A stretch of DNA of 64,000 nt from Meloidogyne chitwoodi (taxonomy: Eukaryota > Nematoda > Chromadorea > Rhabditida > Meloidogynidae), in contig JACZZP010000010.1 in assembly GCA_015183035.1 (NCBI GenBank), forward strand, positions 1,798,001 through 1,862,000. The letters run 5' to 3'. The translations under genes and the position numbers were made by a program. Each line of letters starts with the position of its first letter. Position 1 is the stretch's first letter. This document shows, in pieces, positions 35,527 to 47,452 of this stretch. Below the pieces are notes generated by a model, which was not told the DNA's origin, did not search any database, and saw nothing but the letters and a program-made list of their open reading frames with translations.

Positions 35527-36266
35527 TTTTTAAAAATAAATTAAAGTCTTTTTTAATAAAATAAATTTAAATAAATGAATAAATTAAATTAAATTACTCT
35601 TTATTAAATATATCCCCTCTTCTTTAAAAATTACCACTCCCCAATTTTAATATTTCTTGCATTTTTAAAAGACTTAGATGATATAGAAAATTGATTTTTT
35701 TGATTTTGGCAATATAAATGCATTGGATGTTCTTTGTTAAATGATATATATCTGCAAAAATATTTTTTTTAATTTTTGATTATTTAAAATTTAATATGAA
35801 GGTATTCACGTTAAAAAAATTAATTAAAATGCGTAGGATGTCTTCCGCCAAAATTTTCCTTCCTTAATTTTTTAAATTTTGCATTGAAAGCTAATATGCC
35901 ATTTTTTAATTTTAATTTAACTTATCTATTTTTGTGTTTTTCTTATTTTTAAATATTAATTTATTTTATTTTTAATTAAATAACTTTATTCCATTCGCTC
36001 TCAAATGGGACTCATACATACTACAAATAGGTACCCAAATGGCGTCGCTCAAATGGAATACAAATTATTTTATATATTTAGCCACGTTTTTATTTTAAAA
36101 ATTATATAAACTTTTTTGATTTAATGTTTTTTATTTAAATGGATTTTACACGTTTTCATGTTTTTCAAAACATATTAAAAATTTTATTAAGAATAATACA
36201 AAAAATGGAGTAATTCAATTTAAAATTTATTTTAGTTTTTATTCAATTTTTTAAATTTAAAACAAA
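35527..36266. other. Two-way spacer between copy D and the SLC35A gene
   Basis: The first 150 bp hold the inverted family promoter block. The rest is AT-rich and must contain the transporter promoter; no TATA box stands out. Confidence 0.5.
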
Positions 36267-38442
36267 ATGGTAATATTAAATAAAACCAACAGATTAAAAT
36301 GGTTATCTTTATTTATTTTAATTGCACAAACAACTGCTTTAGTTTTAACTTTGCGTTATTCACGTACTCAAAAAGATGATGGAGGAGGACCAAAATATTT
36401 ATCTTCTACAGCCGTTTTAATGGCAGAAATTGTAAAATTTATAACCTGTATTTTTGTATTATTTTATCAAAATGATTGGAGTATTAATAGATTATTGAGA
36501 GTTTTGGATTCTGATGTTTTTAATAGAATTAATGAAACATTTAAAGTTGGTGTTCCTGCTTTATTATATGTTAGTTTATTTTAAATATATTTTTTTAATT
36601 AAAATTCTGGTTATTTTTAAAATTTCGGTTTTTAAATTTCTGATTTTTTAAATGTTCTGGTTATTTTTTAAATATTTGAATTATTAAAAATATTCTGATT
36701 TAATTATTTAAATTAATTTTCAGGTTATACAGAATAATTTATTGTTTTTATCTCTTTCTAAATTGGATGCAGCAACATATCAAGTCTATTTTTTATTTAA
36801 ATTTTTATTTTCTAAGTTTTTTAGGTCACTTATCAACTCAAAATTCTCACAACAGCCTTCTTTTCTGTAACAATGCTCAGTAAAAAATTAAATATACTAA
36901 AATGGATTGCTTTACTTTTGCTTACTGGAGGTGTTGCTCTTGTTCAGGTTTTTTATTTATTTTTAATTTTATTTTTAATGATAGATAATTAAAAATTATC
37001 ATTTTGTATTGTTAAAATTATTTAAAAAATTATTTTTTAGCTTCCAAAAAATTCTCAAACATATAATATTGCTAACGACCACAATTCTGGCGACAGACTA
37101 ATTGGACTTTTTGCAATTTTGGCTGCATGTTTTTCTAGTGGTTTTGCTGGTGTTTATTTAGAGAGAATTTTGAAGACAACGCAGGTTTTAATTTAAATTA
37201 TATTTTTTTTTAATTTAAATAAATTGGAGATGACTTTTTTAAAAAAATAATCGTATTTTTTTGTTAGTTTTTCTGCCCTTTTGCAAGAGTCCGCAAATTT
37301 TATCCGAAACTTTTTATAGATTGTCTTTTTGTAAAAACCATCCGTGGTTTAATATATTTATGTAATTCTCTATTTATACCTAAACTACTCTTTCCTCCCA
37401 TTTTTATGCCTCCAAAATAATAATTTATAAAAAGTTACGTATAAAATTTACGGACTTAATGGCCATGAAATTTTTTTATATATTTTTCCACAATTTTTCT
37501 ACATTTTTAGGTGCAACTTTGGACTCAAAATTTACTTTTGTGTTTGTTTAATATTTTTAAATAATATTTTAATTCTTACTTTTTAGCTTTCTTCAGTATA
37601 TTTGGAGCATTTGCTATGACTTGGCTGTATGATTGGGAGCAAGTAAAGCAATGGGGATTTTTTCATGGATATAATACAACAATTTGGATTGTTGTAGCTT
37701 TACAAGTTTTTTTTAATAAATTTTATTTTTTTACATTTTTTTTCAAAATTAAGGCTTATGGAGGTCTAGTAATTGCTCTAGTTGTTAAATATGCAGATAA
37801 TATTCTCAAAGGATTTGCTGTTTCATTATCAATTTTGTTAAGCAGTTTTATTTCTTGGAGTTTTCTTGATGATTTTGAACCTTCAATAACTTTTGTTTTT
37901 GGTGCTTCAATAGTTATTCTTTCAACTTTTCTTTATGGGTTAGAGTTTTTTTTATTTTTTTAATAGAAATTTATAATACTCGATTTTTCCGTGGGGTGAC
38001 ATTTGCGGACGGAACATTTGTGTACCCGACATATTAGGACGACATAAGCGGACAGGAAATTTCTGGACTGTAATAACAAAATATTACCATTATCTGATAC
38101 ATAATGATCATGGGCCTTCAAAAAGATCAAATTTTTCAATTCAGAGATTTTTTAAATAAATTTTTTGGTAATTTTTTAAATTTTGTAGAAATTTTTTTAC
38201 GGGTCCGCAACTCTCGTTCTCAAATGTATGGTCCGCAAATGTCATCCGCATTTATCGGGTCCGAAATTGTCTGGTAGCAGATTTTCTATTCTTTTAAAAA
38301 ATTTTTTCTTGCTTGGAAAAAATTCTTCAAAAATAATAAATAAAAATATTTTATATATTTCTTTAGTTACGAACCTTATCGTCAACAGCTAAAATTAATA
38401 ACACCTTCAGCTTCAGAAGTAAAACTACAGACCAGGATTTAA
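36267..38442 (+). CDS. Nucleotide-sugar transporter, SLC35A family (UDP-galactose / UDP-GlcNAc type)
   Basis: Golgi antiporter exchanging UDP-sugar for UMP. Eight exons (36267-36569, 36724-36783, 36825-36947, 37041-37184, 37511-37541, 37587-37705, 37754-37938, 38367-38442) give 346 residues, a normal family length, with about ten hydrophobic segments. Family signatures: LTLRYSRT near residue 28, [52 protein letters not shown], and the strongly conserved [20 protein letters not shown]. The C-terminus is [20 protein letters not shown]. The wording is closest to SLC35A2/A3-type carriers; donor specificity (UDP-Gal or UDP-GlcNAc) cannot be read from sequence. One 31-nt microexon. Introns 4 and 7 contain dispersed GTCCGCAAAT-type repeats. 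Confidence 0.93.
37990..38275. repeat. Inverted GC-richer repeat in SLC35A intron 7
   Basis: Starts GTGGGGTGACATTTGCGGAC and ends with inverted words (GTCCGCAAATGTCATCC). Words like GACATTTGTGTACC recur in introns of RG-tail copies B (about 25166) and C (about 30113), so this belongs to a dispersed small element family. Confidence 0.55.
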
Positions 38443-39640
38443 AAAAAAATTATTTGACAAAATGTAACTTAAAATAATTATTTTGTGATAGTATGAAATT
38501 TTAAGAAATTGTTAATATATTATAAATTTTGTTTGTATTGTAAAACATGGAAAAAATATTTTATTTGCCATAGACATGGGTAAGTTGAAATTTTTTTTTA
38601 ATATATAAGCCTGAAAACAAAAAAAATATTTTTAACAAAATTAGCAAAGTTATCTATATATCATATTTTTAATTATTTTTAATTTGTTACTCAACAGAAA
38701 TAAAGCTTTAAAAAATTTTAAATTAAATATTTAAGATTTTAAAAAAATATATAGTCTATTTCTTTTAATAAACAACCCTATATAATATATTTAATTAAAA
38801 TATATTTATTTATTTTTTAATCCCTTTACTCAATATATATTTCTGTTGTATATAAAATTAATTGGCAGTATCTGTATAAAGAGTTAAATTATCCATTTTA
38901 TTTAATATAAATATTTTTTTCTTTTTTATTATTTAAATAAAATATTAATTTACACACTTAATATATTTATTTGTAATTACTCATTTTTATTTAATACTTT
39001 TTTTGATTTAATTTAAAATATTTTAATTTTTCCTTGTTTATTTTTTTATTATTATGGGAAGCCTTATCTAAAAGGTTTTTACTGAAATAAAATTTTTCTC
39101 ATTTGATTTTTTTGTCTTATTAGAGAGACGGCCATCTAATTGCTCTTAATTTTATTTAAAAAAGTAAATCTGAATTAATAAAAAATTTTTTAATTTTAAT
39201 TAAATAAATAGTCTATTAATTTAAGTTCAGATTATTTCTTTTATTTTTTAATTATGAAGAAGAGAACAAAACAATAATTAATTATCTATTAAAGTCTAAT
39301 TTTCCCCTTATTTGAATTTTAAGCTTATTCTTCATTTTCTTTTTAATTTTTATTTTTCAATATTTTAACACGCGCAGCTTCTTTTTTAATATTATAAAAA
39401 ATATATAATATAAATTGGATAGATTGAGGGATTTATTTTGCCAACAGACTAATGAGTGTTTTCTCTCTCTAGTGCTTCCCTCTACTAAATGCTTCTTCCT
39501 CTCCAATGGCTTTAAAACAAAAATTTTTTAAATCCAAGCAAAATAAAAAATTATAAAATAAGAGGAACGTTTTAAAGAGGATAAAAGAGTAATTTTTTAA
39601 ATAATAAAAAATATATTTATATTAATTTTTAGTTTTTTCA
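38443..39640. other. Intergenic spacer upstream of the NIM1-like kinase
   Basis: AT-rich. It contains the 3' end of SLC35A and the 5' region of the kinase gene, with a TTTTTAG splice-acceptor-like site at 39625-39631 just before the start codon that could be a trans-splice site. No other feature is visible. Confidence 0.5.
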
Positions 39641-42600
39641 ATGGCTTCATTAAAATTAAAAAAGCAGATAGAAAATAGTGGTGGTGGTGGTGGGCATTTA
39701 ATATTAAAAAAAGAAGAAAGTGAAAATAATAATAAAATAAACTCTTTAATATTAGTAAAAGAAGGTGGTGGAAATAAAAAAGAAAAAGATAATAACTCTA
39801 AATCTGTTACTCACAATTCTTCTTCTTTATTATCTTCACAAATAATACCTTCTTATTTAACATCATCCGTTGCTTCTTTTAATAATAAAAATTTTTCCGT
39901 TTCCGACAAATTATTTGACTCAACAAATAATTGTTCAATTCCTTATTGCGATAATCCTTCTGTTTTTAATAATTCTTCCTCTTCCGATGCAGCATTTAAT
40001 ACTTTTCCTTCTTTAAATTTATCTTCTTCACATCTTTCATCATTTTCAACAAAATTAATTAATTCTACACTTCCGGAAGAGTTAATTATTTCTTCCATAC
40101 CTTCAAACTCTTCATCCAAAACATTTGCCAAAACTTCAATTACCTCAGACTCTTCTCCTCAAAATAATTCTTCTTCTGAAAATTCTACTTTAGTCTGTTC
40201 TTCCCCCTCTTCCACTGTAACTTTTGTACCACGCCGCCGTTCTCGACAACACGTTTCTGGCATTGGAGGAGGTTGTGTTCGAATTTTAGGAGTTCATTCA
40301 GAACCAGGTTCATTTGCTTTGGATGAATCTCCAATAGAAGAGGAAGAAGAACTTTTAATATTTGGAAAAGACAATAATAATATAGAAGAAAATAATGAAC
40401 AACATTTAGAACAACAAAAAACATTAAATAAACGTCGAGAAGATTATTTAAAAGGAAGAAGACAGCTTAGTGCAATGTCAAGTCTTTATAGACAGGTTAT
40501 AAAAATAAAACTTTTTTATTTCCAAAAAATGAAGTCAAGCGTATAAACTCTGTGGTGTAGTGGTTTAAGGCCCTGACTTTCACTTAAAAATTAATTTTTA
40601 AAATTAAATTTTAGGCAACAGTTAGTGCCGCAGCTGCTTCAATATTTAATTCTACAGCAACAACAGTAGCTAATGCTTTAGAATTTGCTTCAAATGTAGA
40701 GCAACAACATCCAAATGTTCCCCCTCCTCCTCCATCACAAAATTCACGTTCACAATCACCAAATAATAATTCTTCTGGTTCATTATCTGATAATAATAAT
40801 AATAATAGTTGCTCACCTGTTGGAAATAAGGCAATAAAAAAATTGAATAAAGGGGTAAATAAATTATTATATTTTATATATAAATTAAATATTTATAAAA
40901 AAAAATTTAATTTAATTACATATATTTAAAAAAATTTATTTAGATTAAAAAAATAAAAGCAATAAAAATTATTTTTTTAATTAAATTCTTTTCCATTAGC
41001 CATTAGTTAATTATTTTTATTTTCAGCAAATATTTTATTTTAATATAATAAATTAATATTTTTAGCTAATCTTTTTTTATTTTATTTACATCTTAAATTC
41101 TCTGCTGTATATAATTAAAAATAATTACCACCCACAACTTCTTTTTAATTTATTTTTTACCTATTAATTAGTAAATATTGATAAAAGGTAGCAAAAATAA
41201 AAAGGAGGAGAAGGTAAAAAATATTTACAAAAAAATATTTTATAAATAAATTTTCCACAAATAATTTGACAATATTTGTAAATATTAGATAATAAGATTG
41301 TTTTCTTTTTCCATTACTAGATAAATAATTTTTGCTTTTTTAATAAAAAATTTAAATTAAAACGATAAAAGACATATACCCCTTATATCTTAAAAAAATA
41401 AAAATCTTAATTTTTTTTATATTTTTTGACTTTTATATTTTTTATTATTTATGTGTTTATTTCATTAAATATAAAATGTTCTAATTTTTATTTCAAAAAT
41501 TTAATAAATAAATACAGCTTAAATAGTATTCTATAATTACTAATTAAATGTCAAAATATTAATAAAATATTTTTTATTTTTTGACATTTCATCATTTAAA
41601 AAAATATTTTACAAGGAGATCGTTTTTAAACCTTAATCTCCTCTTTTATTCTCCCCCGCCCTCCTTCCATTACTTTTAAGTAATAAAAGCTTTTTAATAA
41701 ATAAAAACCAAACAAACATCTTTTAAAAAGGGTATTAAAACATTCCATTCATTTTTAAAAACATTAAAATTAATTAAAATATTTATTTTAATTAAATAAA
41801 TGAAGGTGTTTAAAACATATATAAATACTCTCTAAATATATTTTTTAAATCAAATTCTTTAGTAAATTAAACTAAAATTAATTTTTATTTTATTTAAATA
41901 ATTTTTGCTGGATTTTAAAATTTTATTTTTATTTATAATATTTTTTCTCTCTTTCATTTCTTCATTTTATTTCCTTTTTTCTTCTTTATTTTTTTAAATT
42001 TTGTTTATATGTATTTTTAAATTATAATTTTCATTAAATAGCAATTTTAAATAAAAAATATAACACTTTAATATTTAATTAAAATGCTTATTACTGAAAA
42101 TACTGATTATAATACTATTGTACATCCCCAAATAAATAAAATAAATAATACTAATATATTTGATATTTATAAAAAGGTAACTAATTTAAAAAATACAAAT
42201 TAATTTTTATTTAATTTTCTCCTTTAGGCCCCTAATTTAAAACAATATACAACAACTTCTTCAGAAGAGGGTTCATTAGTTGATTGTTCTTCTCCTTCAA
42301 TTTCACGTACAAATAGTGCCCAATCTATTCCTATTCCTTCACAAAAAACTGGAATAGACGATGAAGAATTATCTCCATATGAAAAAACAATAAAAATGTT
42401 GTCAAATGATTCCCAATGTCAAAAAGAATTAGCATTGGATAAAAGAGTTGGATTTTATCGTTTAGGAAAAGAACTTGGTTCTGGAAATTTTTCTAAAGTT
42501 AAATTAGGTGTTCATGTACTTACTAAAGGTATTATTTTAATTTTTATAATAGAAAATATTTTCCTGAAACCTGAAAATTAATAAACTTTCCAGAAATTTC

Positions 42601-44669
42601 AGAATTAAATATTCCAGAAATAAACTTTCCGGAAAATATCAGAATTAAATATTCTGAAAATAAACTTTCCGGAAATTTCAGAATTAAATATTCCGGAAAT
42701 TTCAGAATTAAATATTCCGGAAATAAATATTCCGGAAATTTCAGAATTAGATATTCCGGAAATAAACTTTCCGGAAATTCAGAATTAAATATTCTGAAAA
42801 CATACAATAAATAACATTTCCGGAAAACATTAATTAATATAACAGGAAAACAATCATACTTATTTTTATATAGTAGAAAAATAATTATTTAAATAATAAA
42901 CTTTCAGAAAAGGTAGCTGTAAAAACTATGGAACGTGGAAAGATGGATCAAAAGGCTCAACGAGTTTTAAGTCGGGAAATTGATAATATGGAATTATTAC
43001 ATCATCCAAATATTATCAGACTTTTTGAGGCAATTATTTTTAATAATTTATTTTTTTAATTAAAATAATAAATTCTTTTTATTCAAAAATATTCTATAAT
43101 TTATTAAAAAAAATATTTTCTATAAATTTAAGGTTGTTTCCACATTGTCTAAAGTCCATTTAGTTATGGAATATGCAGGTGGAGGGGAATTATATACTTA
43201 TGTTCATGATAACGGAAAATTGAGTGAAGAGGTTGCAAAGCCTATCTTTGCCCAAATAGTAATTTATTTTTTATAAAATTATAAATTAAAAATACTATTT
43301 TTATTGGACAATTCCTTATAATCAAAAACTTTAGGTATCAGCAGTTGCTCATCTTCATTCAAAACAAATTTGTCATAGAGATATTAAAGCAGAAAATGTA
43401 TTTCTTTCACACCCTGGTAAAAATTAATTTAAAATAAAATTATTTTTAAATTTTCTTTTAAAGGATGGATAAAACTTGGTGATTTTGGTTTTAGTTGTAA
43501 ATATCAAGAAGATTGTTTTTTAAATACTTTTTGTGGTTCACCCCCATATGCTGCACCAGAATTATTTAGAGATCAAGTAAAATATTTATTTTTAATTAAT
43601 TATTTTTTAAAATTTATTTTTAGAAATATATTGGTCCAATGGTTGACATTTGGGCAATGGTAAAAGTTTTTATAAAATAAATTTAAATTAAAAAAATATT
43701 TATTAAGGGTATTCTTCTCTATTTTATGCTTGTTGGTGTCACCCCTTTTCGAGGCGAAAATGTAACAGATTTAAAAAGAAATATTTTAGAAGGTGTTTAT
43801 TATATGCCTGATTATGGTATTTTATTTAAATTATTTAATTAATTTTATTTTTTTAATTATAGTTTCTACTTTTGCACAACATTCTATTACTAGAATGCTT
43901 GAATTGGATGCAAAAAGAAGGGCAAATATTTTGGAACTTAAGGTTAAATGATTAGAAAAAAATAAATAAAATTAATAAATTCTAAAAATTTAATTAGTAA
44001 ATAATTTAAACTTTATTTTAGCGCACATATTGGCTAAGTGAATGTAAATTTCCTGATTCTTATGTAAATTTATCTTTAAATCCAAATGAACATTCTTTGT
44101 CACATTGTAAATTAGAAAGACTTGTTTGGTCACAATTACAAATTTATGGAATAAATGAAGAAATGCTTAAGAGTGTTGCTAAAAATAAAGGAGCAAGAAA
44201 TCCAATTATTGGTTTATTTATTTTTTTTAATTTTATAAATAAATAGTAACATTTTTATTAAGTAAAAAGGCCAACCCAATCCTAGAAAAAATAAAAATAT
44301 TATATTGGATTAATTCTAAGAGTTCTTCGGTTATTATCAACTTAACCATCCTACTATCGATTTTTGAAAACAATTAATTTTTATATTAATTAATTGTTTT
44401 CACTAAATTTTATTTTTTTTAATTAGGCTGAATATTCTGATAAATTTAAAAAATTAAAAATAAATTTATTTTTAAGGTACTTATCGAATTACTCTTTACC
44501 AATGTCAAGCAATTGATAGAGACAAAGAAAGAGCTAAGGTAAAAAAATATTATTTATTTATTTAAATATATTTATTTAGTTAAATGAACATTTATTACAA
44601 CTTGCTGAAAAAAACAATTTATTGGCAGGTAGAATTGATGAAAGAAGTAAAGCTTGTACATTAATGTGA
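39641..44669 (+). CDS. NIM1-type AMPK-related Ser/Thr kinase, long form
   Basis: Cytoplasmic protein kinase. Thirteen exons (39641-40495, 40615-40854, 42228-42528, 42908-43029, 43133-43258, 43335-43416, 43464-43576, 43624-43659, 43708-43816, 43863-43942, 44022-44211, 44477-44538, 44580-44669) give 801 residues. The first 365 residues are Ser/Asn/Glu-rich and probably unstructured. The kinase domain begins about residue 430 with the NIM1-specific lead [20 protein letters not shown], then [39 protein letters not shown], catalytic [14 protein letters not shown], and the activation loop [16 protein letters not shown], whose Thr is the LKB1 target in this family. The C-terminal segment ends KACTLM, which fits a CaaX farnesylation box. 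The intron after 43029 begins with GC. The alternative start at 42084 would give a 467-residue form without the long N-terminus. The family call rests on close wording with vertebrate NIM1K. Confidence 0.9.
40550..40600 (+). repeat. tRNA-like fragment in kinase intron 1
   Basis: TCTGTGGTGTAGTGGTTTAA resembles the 5' third of a tRNA, with an A-box (TGGTGTAGTGG). The sequence after about 40590 is AT-rich and shows no anticodon arm or T-arm, so this is a truncated tRNA or SINE head, not a working tRNA gene. Confidence 0.4.
40855..42083. other. Long first part of kinase intron 2 with possible internal promoter
   Basis: At 1.4 kb this intron is far longer than most in the window. It ends at an internal ATG exon (42084-42176), so promoter elements for a short isoform may lie here. 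There are CTCTTTTATTC-rich stretches but no clear TATA box. Confidence 0.4.
42084..42176 (+). CDS. Alternative first exon of the NIM1-like kinase
   Basis: The ATG at 42084 opens [20 protein letters not shown] and on to DIYKK, ending at a good donor (AAAAAG|GTAAC). It joins in phase 0 to the common exon at 42228, as does the upstream exon 40615-40854. Both forms are therefore open; which is used cannot be told from sequence. A single mRNA with both is also in frame (240 then 93 nt). Confidence 0.55.
42588..42800 (+). repeat. Intronic minisatellite built on the palindrome TTTCCGGAAA
   Basis: Units of about 24 bp (TTCCGGAAATTTCAGAATTA and four more bases) alternate with units of about 15 bp (TTCCGGAAATAAACT), seven or more in total, in kinase intron 3. 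The reading frame on the opposite strand across it is a by-product of the repeat. Confidence 0.85.
44270..44360 (-). mobile_element. tRNA-derived SINE-like copy in kinase intron 11
   Basis: The minus strand starts AGGATGGTTAAGTTGATAAT (A-box-like) and continues with the SINE body (TCTTAGAATTAATCC). It is the fourth copy of the family in the window and lies outside the RG-tail cluster, which shows that the element is dispersed. Confidence 0.55.
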
Positions 44670-44897
44670 AAATAGCCAAATTAATTTTAAAAAATAAAAA
44701 TAAAGTGCCCAAATATGTAAATATTATTTTTTTTGCGTTGAAATTTTTTTTTAAATATATTAATTTTTAACAAATAAATAAATACCTAAACATTTTTATT
44801 AAAAAGAGAGACTCATTTAATATTTCCCTTCAGTTTGAAGAGTTTTATTAATTCAAGTTTTATTTACTACAGTATATTCTATCTAAAATGCTATTTA

Positions 44898-45975
44898 GCT
44901 ATGATTCATAATTATATGACCACCTAATTTTTTGGAGTTTTTTCAGCAAAAATGAGCCCGATTAAGACAAAATTTTTTCCAGAAAATACTTGAGCTTATT
45001 AGAGTGTATAACCATCAAAAAATTTAAAAAAATAAAAAAATGTTCAAAGTTATATAAAATTTTCAAAAAAATGGGTGCTTCATAATTATATGACCACTTT
45101 TTAATTTTTCTCTAAATCAGCTCTAAATAAATTCAAAAATCTATTAAAATTTTATTCACTTTTTCTAATGATATTAAAGTGAAATTCAAAAAGAACGGAT
45201 CTTTAAATCACCTCAATCATCGAAATCTATATATCCCAATTTCAACTGAAAATGGGGGTATTTTGCTTTAAAAAATATTTTCGACCCCTTAAGGGTTGTA
45301 TTAATTTTTTATTTTATACTCATTTGAAAGCCCTTCGAATTTTCTACAATAAACCTATAGTACTTTTTAGAATAAAATTTTTTCCTCATAGAAATAACGC
45401 ATGAAATTCAGAAAGTAATAATATCCCTCATTTTACCCTATAAAATGAGTTTTTTGTTGCTTTCTGCATTAAGTTCATTTTTGTCCAATGCTAATTTTTT
45501 TATTAAATGTAAAATTGCGGGTCTTGTAGAAAATTCGAAGGGCTTTCAAATGAGTATAAAATAAAAAATTAATACAACCCTTAAGGGGTCGAAAATATTT
45601 TTTAAAGCAAAATACCCCCATTTTCAGTTGAAATTGGGATATATAGATTTCGATGATTGAGGTGATTTAAAGATCCGTTCTTTTTGAATTTCACTTTAAT
45701 ATCATTAGAAAAAGTGAATAAAATTTTAATAGATTTTTGAATTTATTTAGAGCTGATTTAGAGAAAAATTAAAAAGTGGTCATATAATTATGAAGCACCC
45801 ATTTTTTTGAAAATTTTATATAACTTTGAACATTTTTTTATTTTTTTAAATTTTTTGATGGTTATACACTCTAATAAGCTCAAGTATTTTCTGGAAAAAA
45901 TTTTGTCTTAATCGGGCTCATTTTTGCTGAAAAAACTCCAAAAAATTAGGTGGTCATATAATTATGAATCATAGC
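44898..45975. mobile_element. Fold-back DNA element with arms of about 450 bp, TA-flanked
   Basis: Both ends are the same sequence in inverse: GCTATGATTCATAATTATAT at the left, its complement at the right, bordered by TA (44896-44897 and 45976-45977). The arms run to about 45345 and from about 45515, with a spacer of about 170 bp. Termini of the form CATAATTATATGACCACC and TA borders fit the Tc1/mariner group. No transposase frame is present. It splits the 5' flank of the first Agenet-like gene. Confidence 0.8.
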
Positions 45976-46264
45976 TAGGTAAATATATTTTAAATAATTT
46001 AATAAAATTAAAATAATTTTTTAAATAATTTAATAAAAGAGCAGTCAGATATAAAAATTGATCAGAGATCTGAATCAATTTTGTTTGAGTCAATTTTTCT
46101 TTCGAAATTATGTATTTGCCAACACTACCTTTATTTAAATTTTTTTAAATTTATTTTCTTAAAAGAATTCATTAGTTATTTCTTAATAAATCACAAACAT
46201 TCTTAGGTGAAGAATATTTTAATTTTATTGAACAATTAAGTCTGTTTTAAAAATATTTAAAAAA

Positions 46265-46565
46265 ATGTTTATTTCATTATTATTTATTTTATTTTTTATT
46301 TCTGAGTTTTTTAACAACTCAGAATGTTCACCAAAAATAGATTATTCAAAATTTAAAGGTAAAATATATTTGTTTTTTTTTAATTTTAATAAAAATTGGG
46401 GAGAAAGAAGATAAATTTAAAAATTAAATTATAGATTATCAAGCCTTTTTGGATGAATCAACTAATCAACATCGAAGTAATTCTATTGAATTAAGAAATA
46501 AAAGAAAGAGAGAATATTCACCCATTTATCCAGACAATAAACGGTCCTCAGAGTTGATATTTTAA
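46265..46565 (+). pseudogene. Agenet-like secreted protein, copy 1, N-terminal exons, cut off by a transposon
   Basis: Exon 1 (46265-46358) codes for a signal peptide MFISLLFILFFISEFFNNSE. Exon 2 (46435-46565) continues DYQAFLDESTNQHRSNSIEL, then a basic cluster (RNKRKRE) and SPIYPDN, and meets a stop 3 nt before the fold-back element at 46569. In the intact copy 3 the matching exon goes straight on into the repeat domain. As read, this piece makes a 73-residue secreted peptide. Whether the downstream repeat frame (47453-48424) is still joined by splicing across the insertion is unclear; I found no in-frame junction that is convincing. Confidence 0.65.
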
Positions 46566-46566
46566 T

Positions 46567-47298
46567 TACTTAGGGTGTCGCATAAGTTTTGATACCCGAT
46601 ATGATTTCACCATGAAATTCTTGTTTGAATTTCTTAAACTATATATCATTTAAAAGCTTAAACTCTATCACGTTTGACATGTTTCAGCGTTTTTTCCAAA
46701 AATCAAAATTGACCGAGATATCCGCGGATAAAGTGGATTAGGTCGGATATAAGAAATTGAAATCCTATAAAGGAAATTTTTTGGAATAAATTTTTTTAGA
46801 TATTCTGATTTTCCTTATTTTTCTGATTCAGAATCAAAAAATTTCATTCAAAAATTATTTTTCTGAAAGTAGATATGATTTTTTGAAAAACGCACTTTTT
46901 TGCAATTTTTGTAGCAAAGAAGATTTTTCTCACACAAAAAATCCTTTAAGATTGAAAAAGTGCAAAAAAGTGCGTTTTTCAAAAAATCATATCTACTTTC
47001 AGAAAAATAATTTTTGAATGAAATTTTTTGATTCTGAATCAGAAAAATAAGGAAAATCAGAATATCTAAAAAAATTTATTCCAAAAAATTTCCTTTATAG
47101 GATTTCAATTTCTTATATCCGACCTAATCCACTTTATCCGCGGATATCTCGGTCAATTTTGATTTTTGGAAAAAACGCTGAAACATGTCAAACGTGATAG
47201 AGTTTAAGCTTTTAAATGATATATAGTTTAAGAAATTCAAACAAGAATTTCATGGTGAAATCATATCGGGTATCAAAACTTATGCGACACCCTAAGTA
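46567..47298. mobile_element. Near-perfect palindromic Tc1/mariner-like fold-back element
   Basis: 728 bp (46569-47296) between TA dinucleotides. Arms of about 340 bp start CTTAGGGTGTCGCATAAGTT, and the right arm is its exact inverse over most of the length; the loop is about 40 bp. The high arm identity suggests recent origin. It inserted in the second exon region of Agenet-like copy 1. There is no transposase. Confidence 0.85.
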
Positions 47299-47452
47299 TA
47301 ACGTAAATGCTCTAATATAAGAAGTCTTTTGAGAAAATATTAGAATATAAGAGAATATTCTAATATACGTACCAGGGTTGTTTCGAATTACCTCAGACTT
47401 GACACTTGTATTAAACCAGGCACAACCCTAATTTACACACTTTTAGAACGGT

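Noticed and set aside
40550..40600. Working tRNA gene
   Set aside because: Only the 5' third with an A-box is present; anticodon and T arms are missing.
42544..42807. Minus-strand open frame with repeats of the type FPEYLILK
   Set aside because: It is the reverse reading of the intronic TTTCCGGAAA minisatellite inside the kinase gene.
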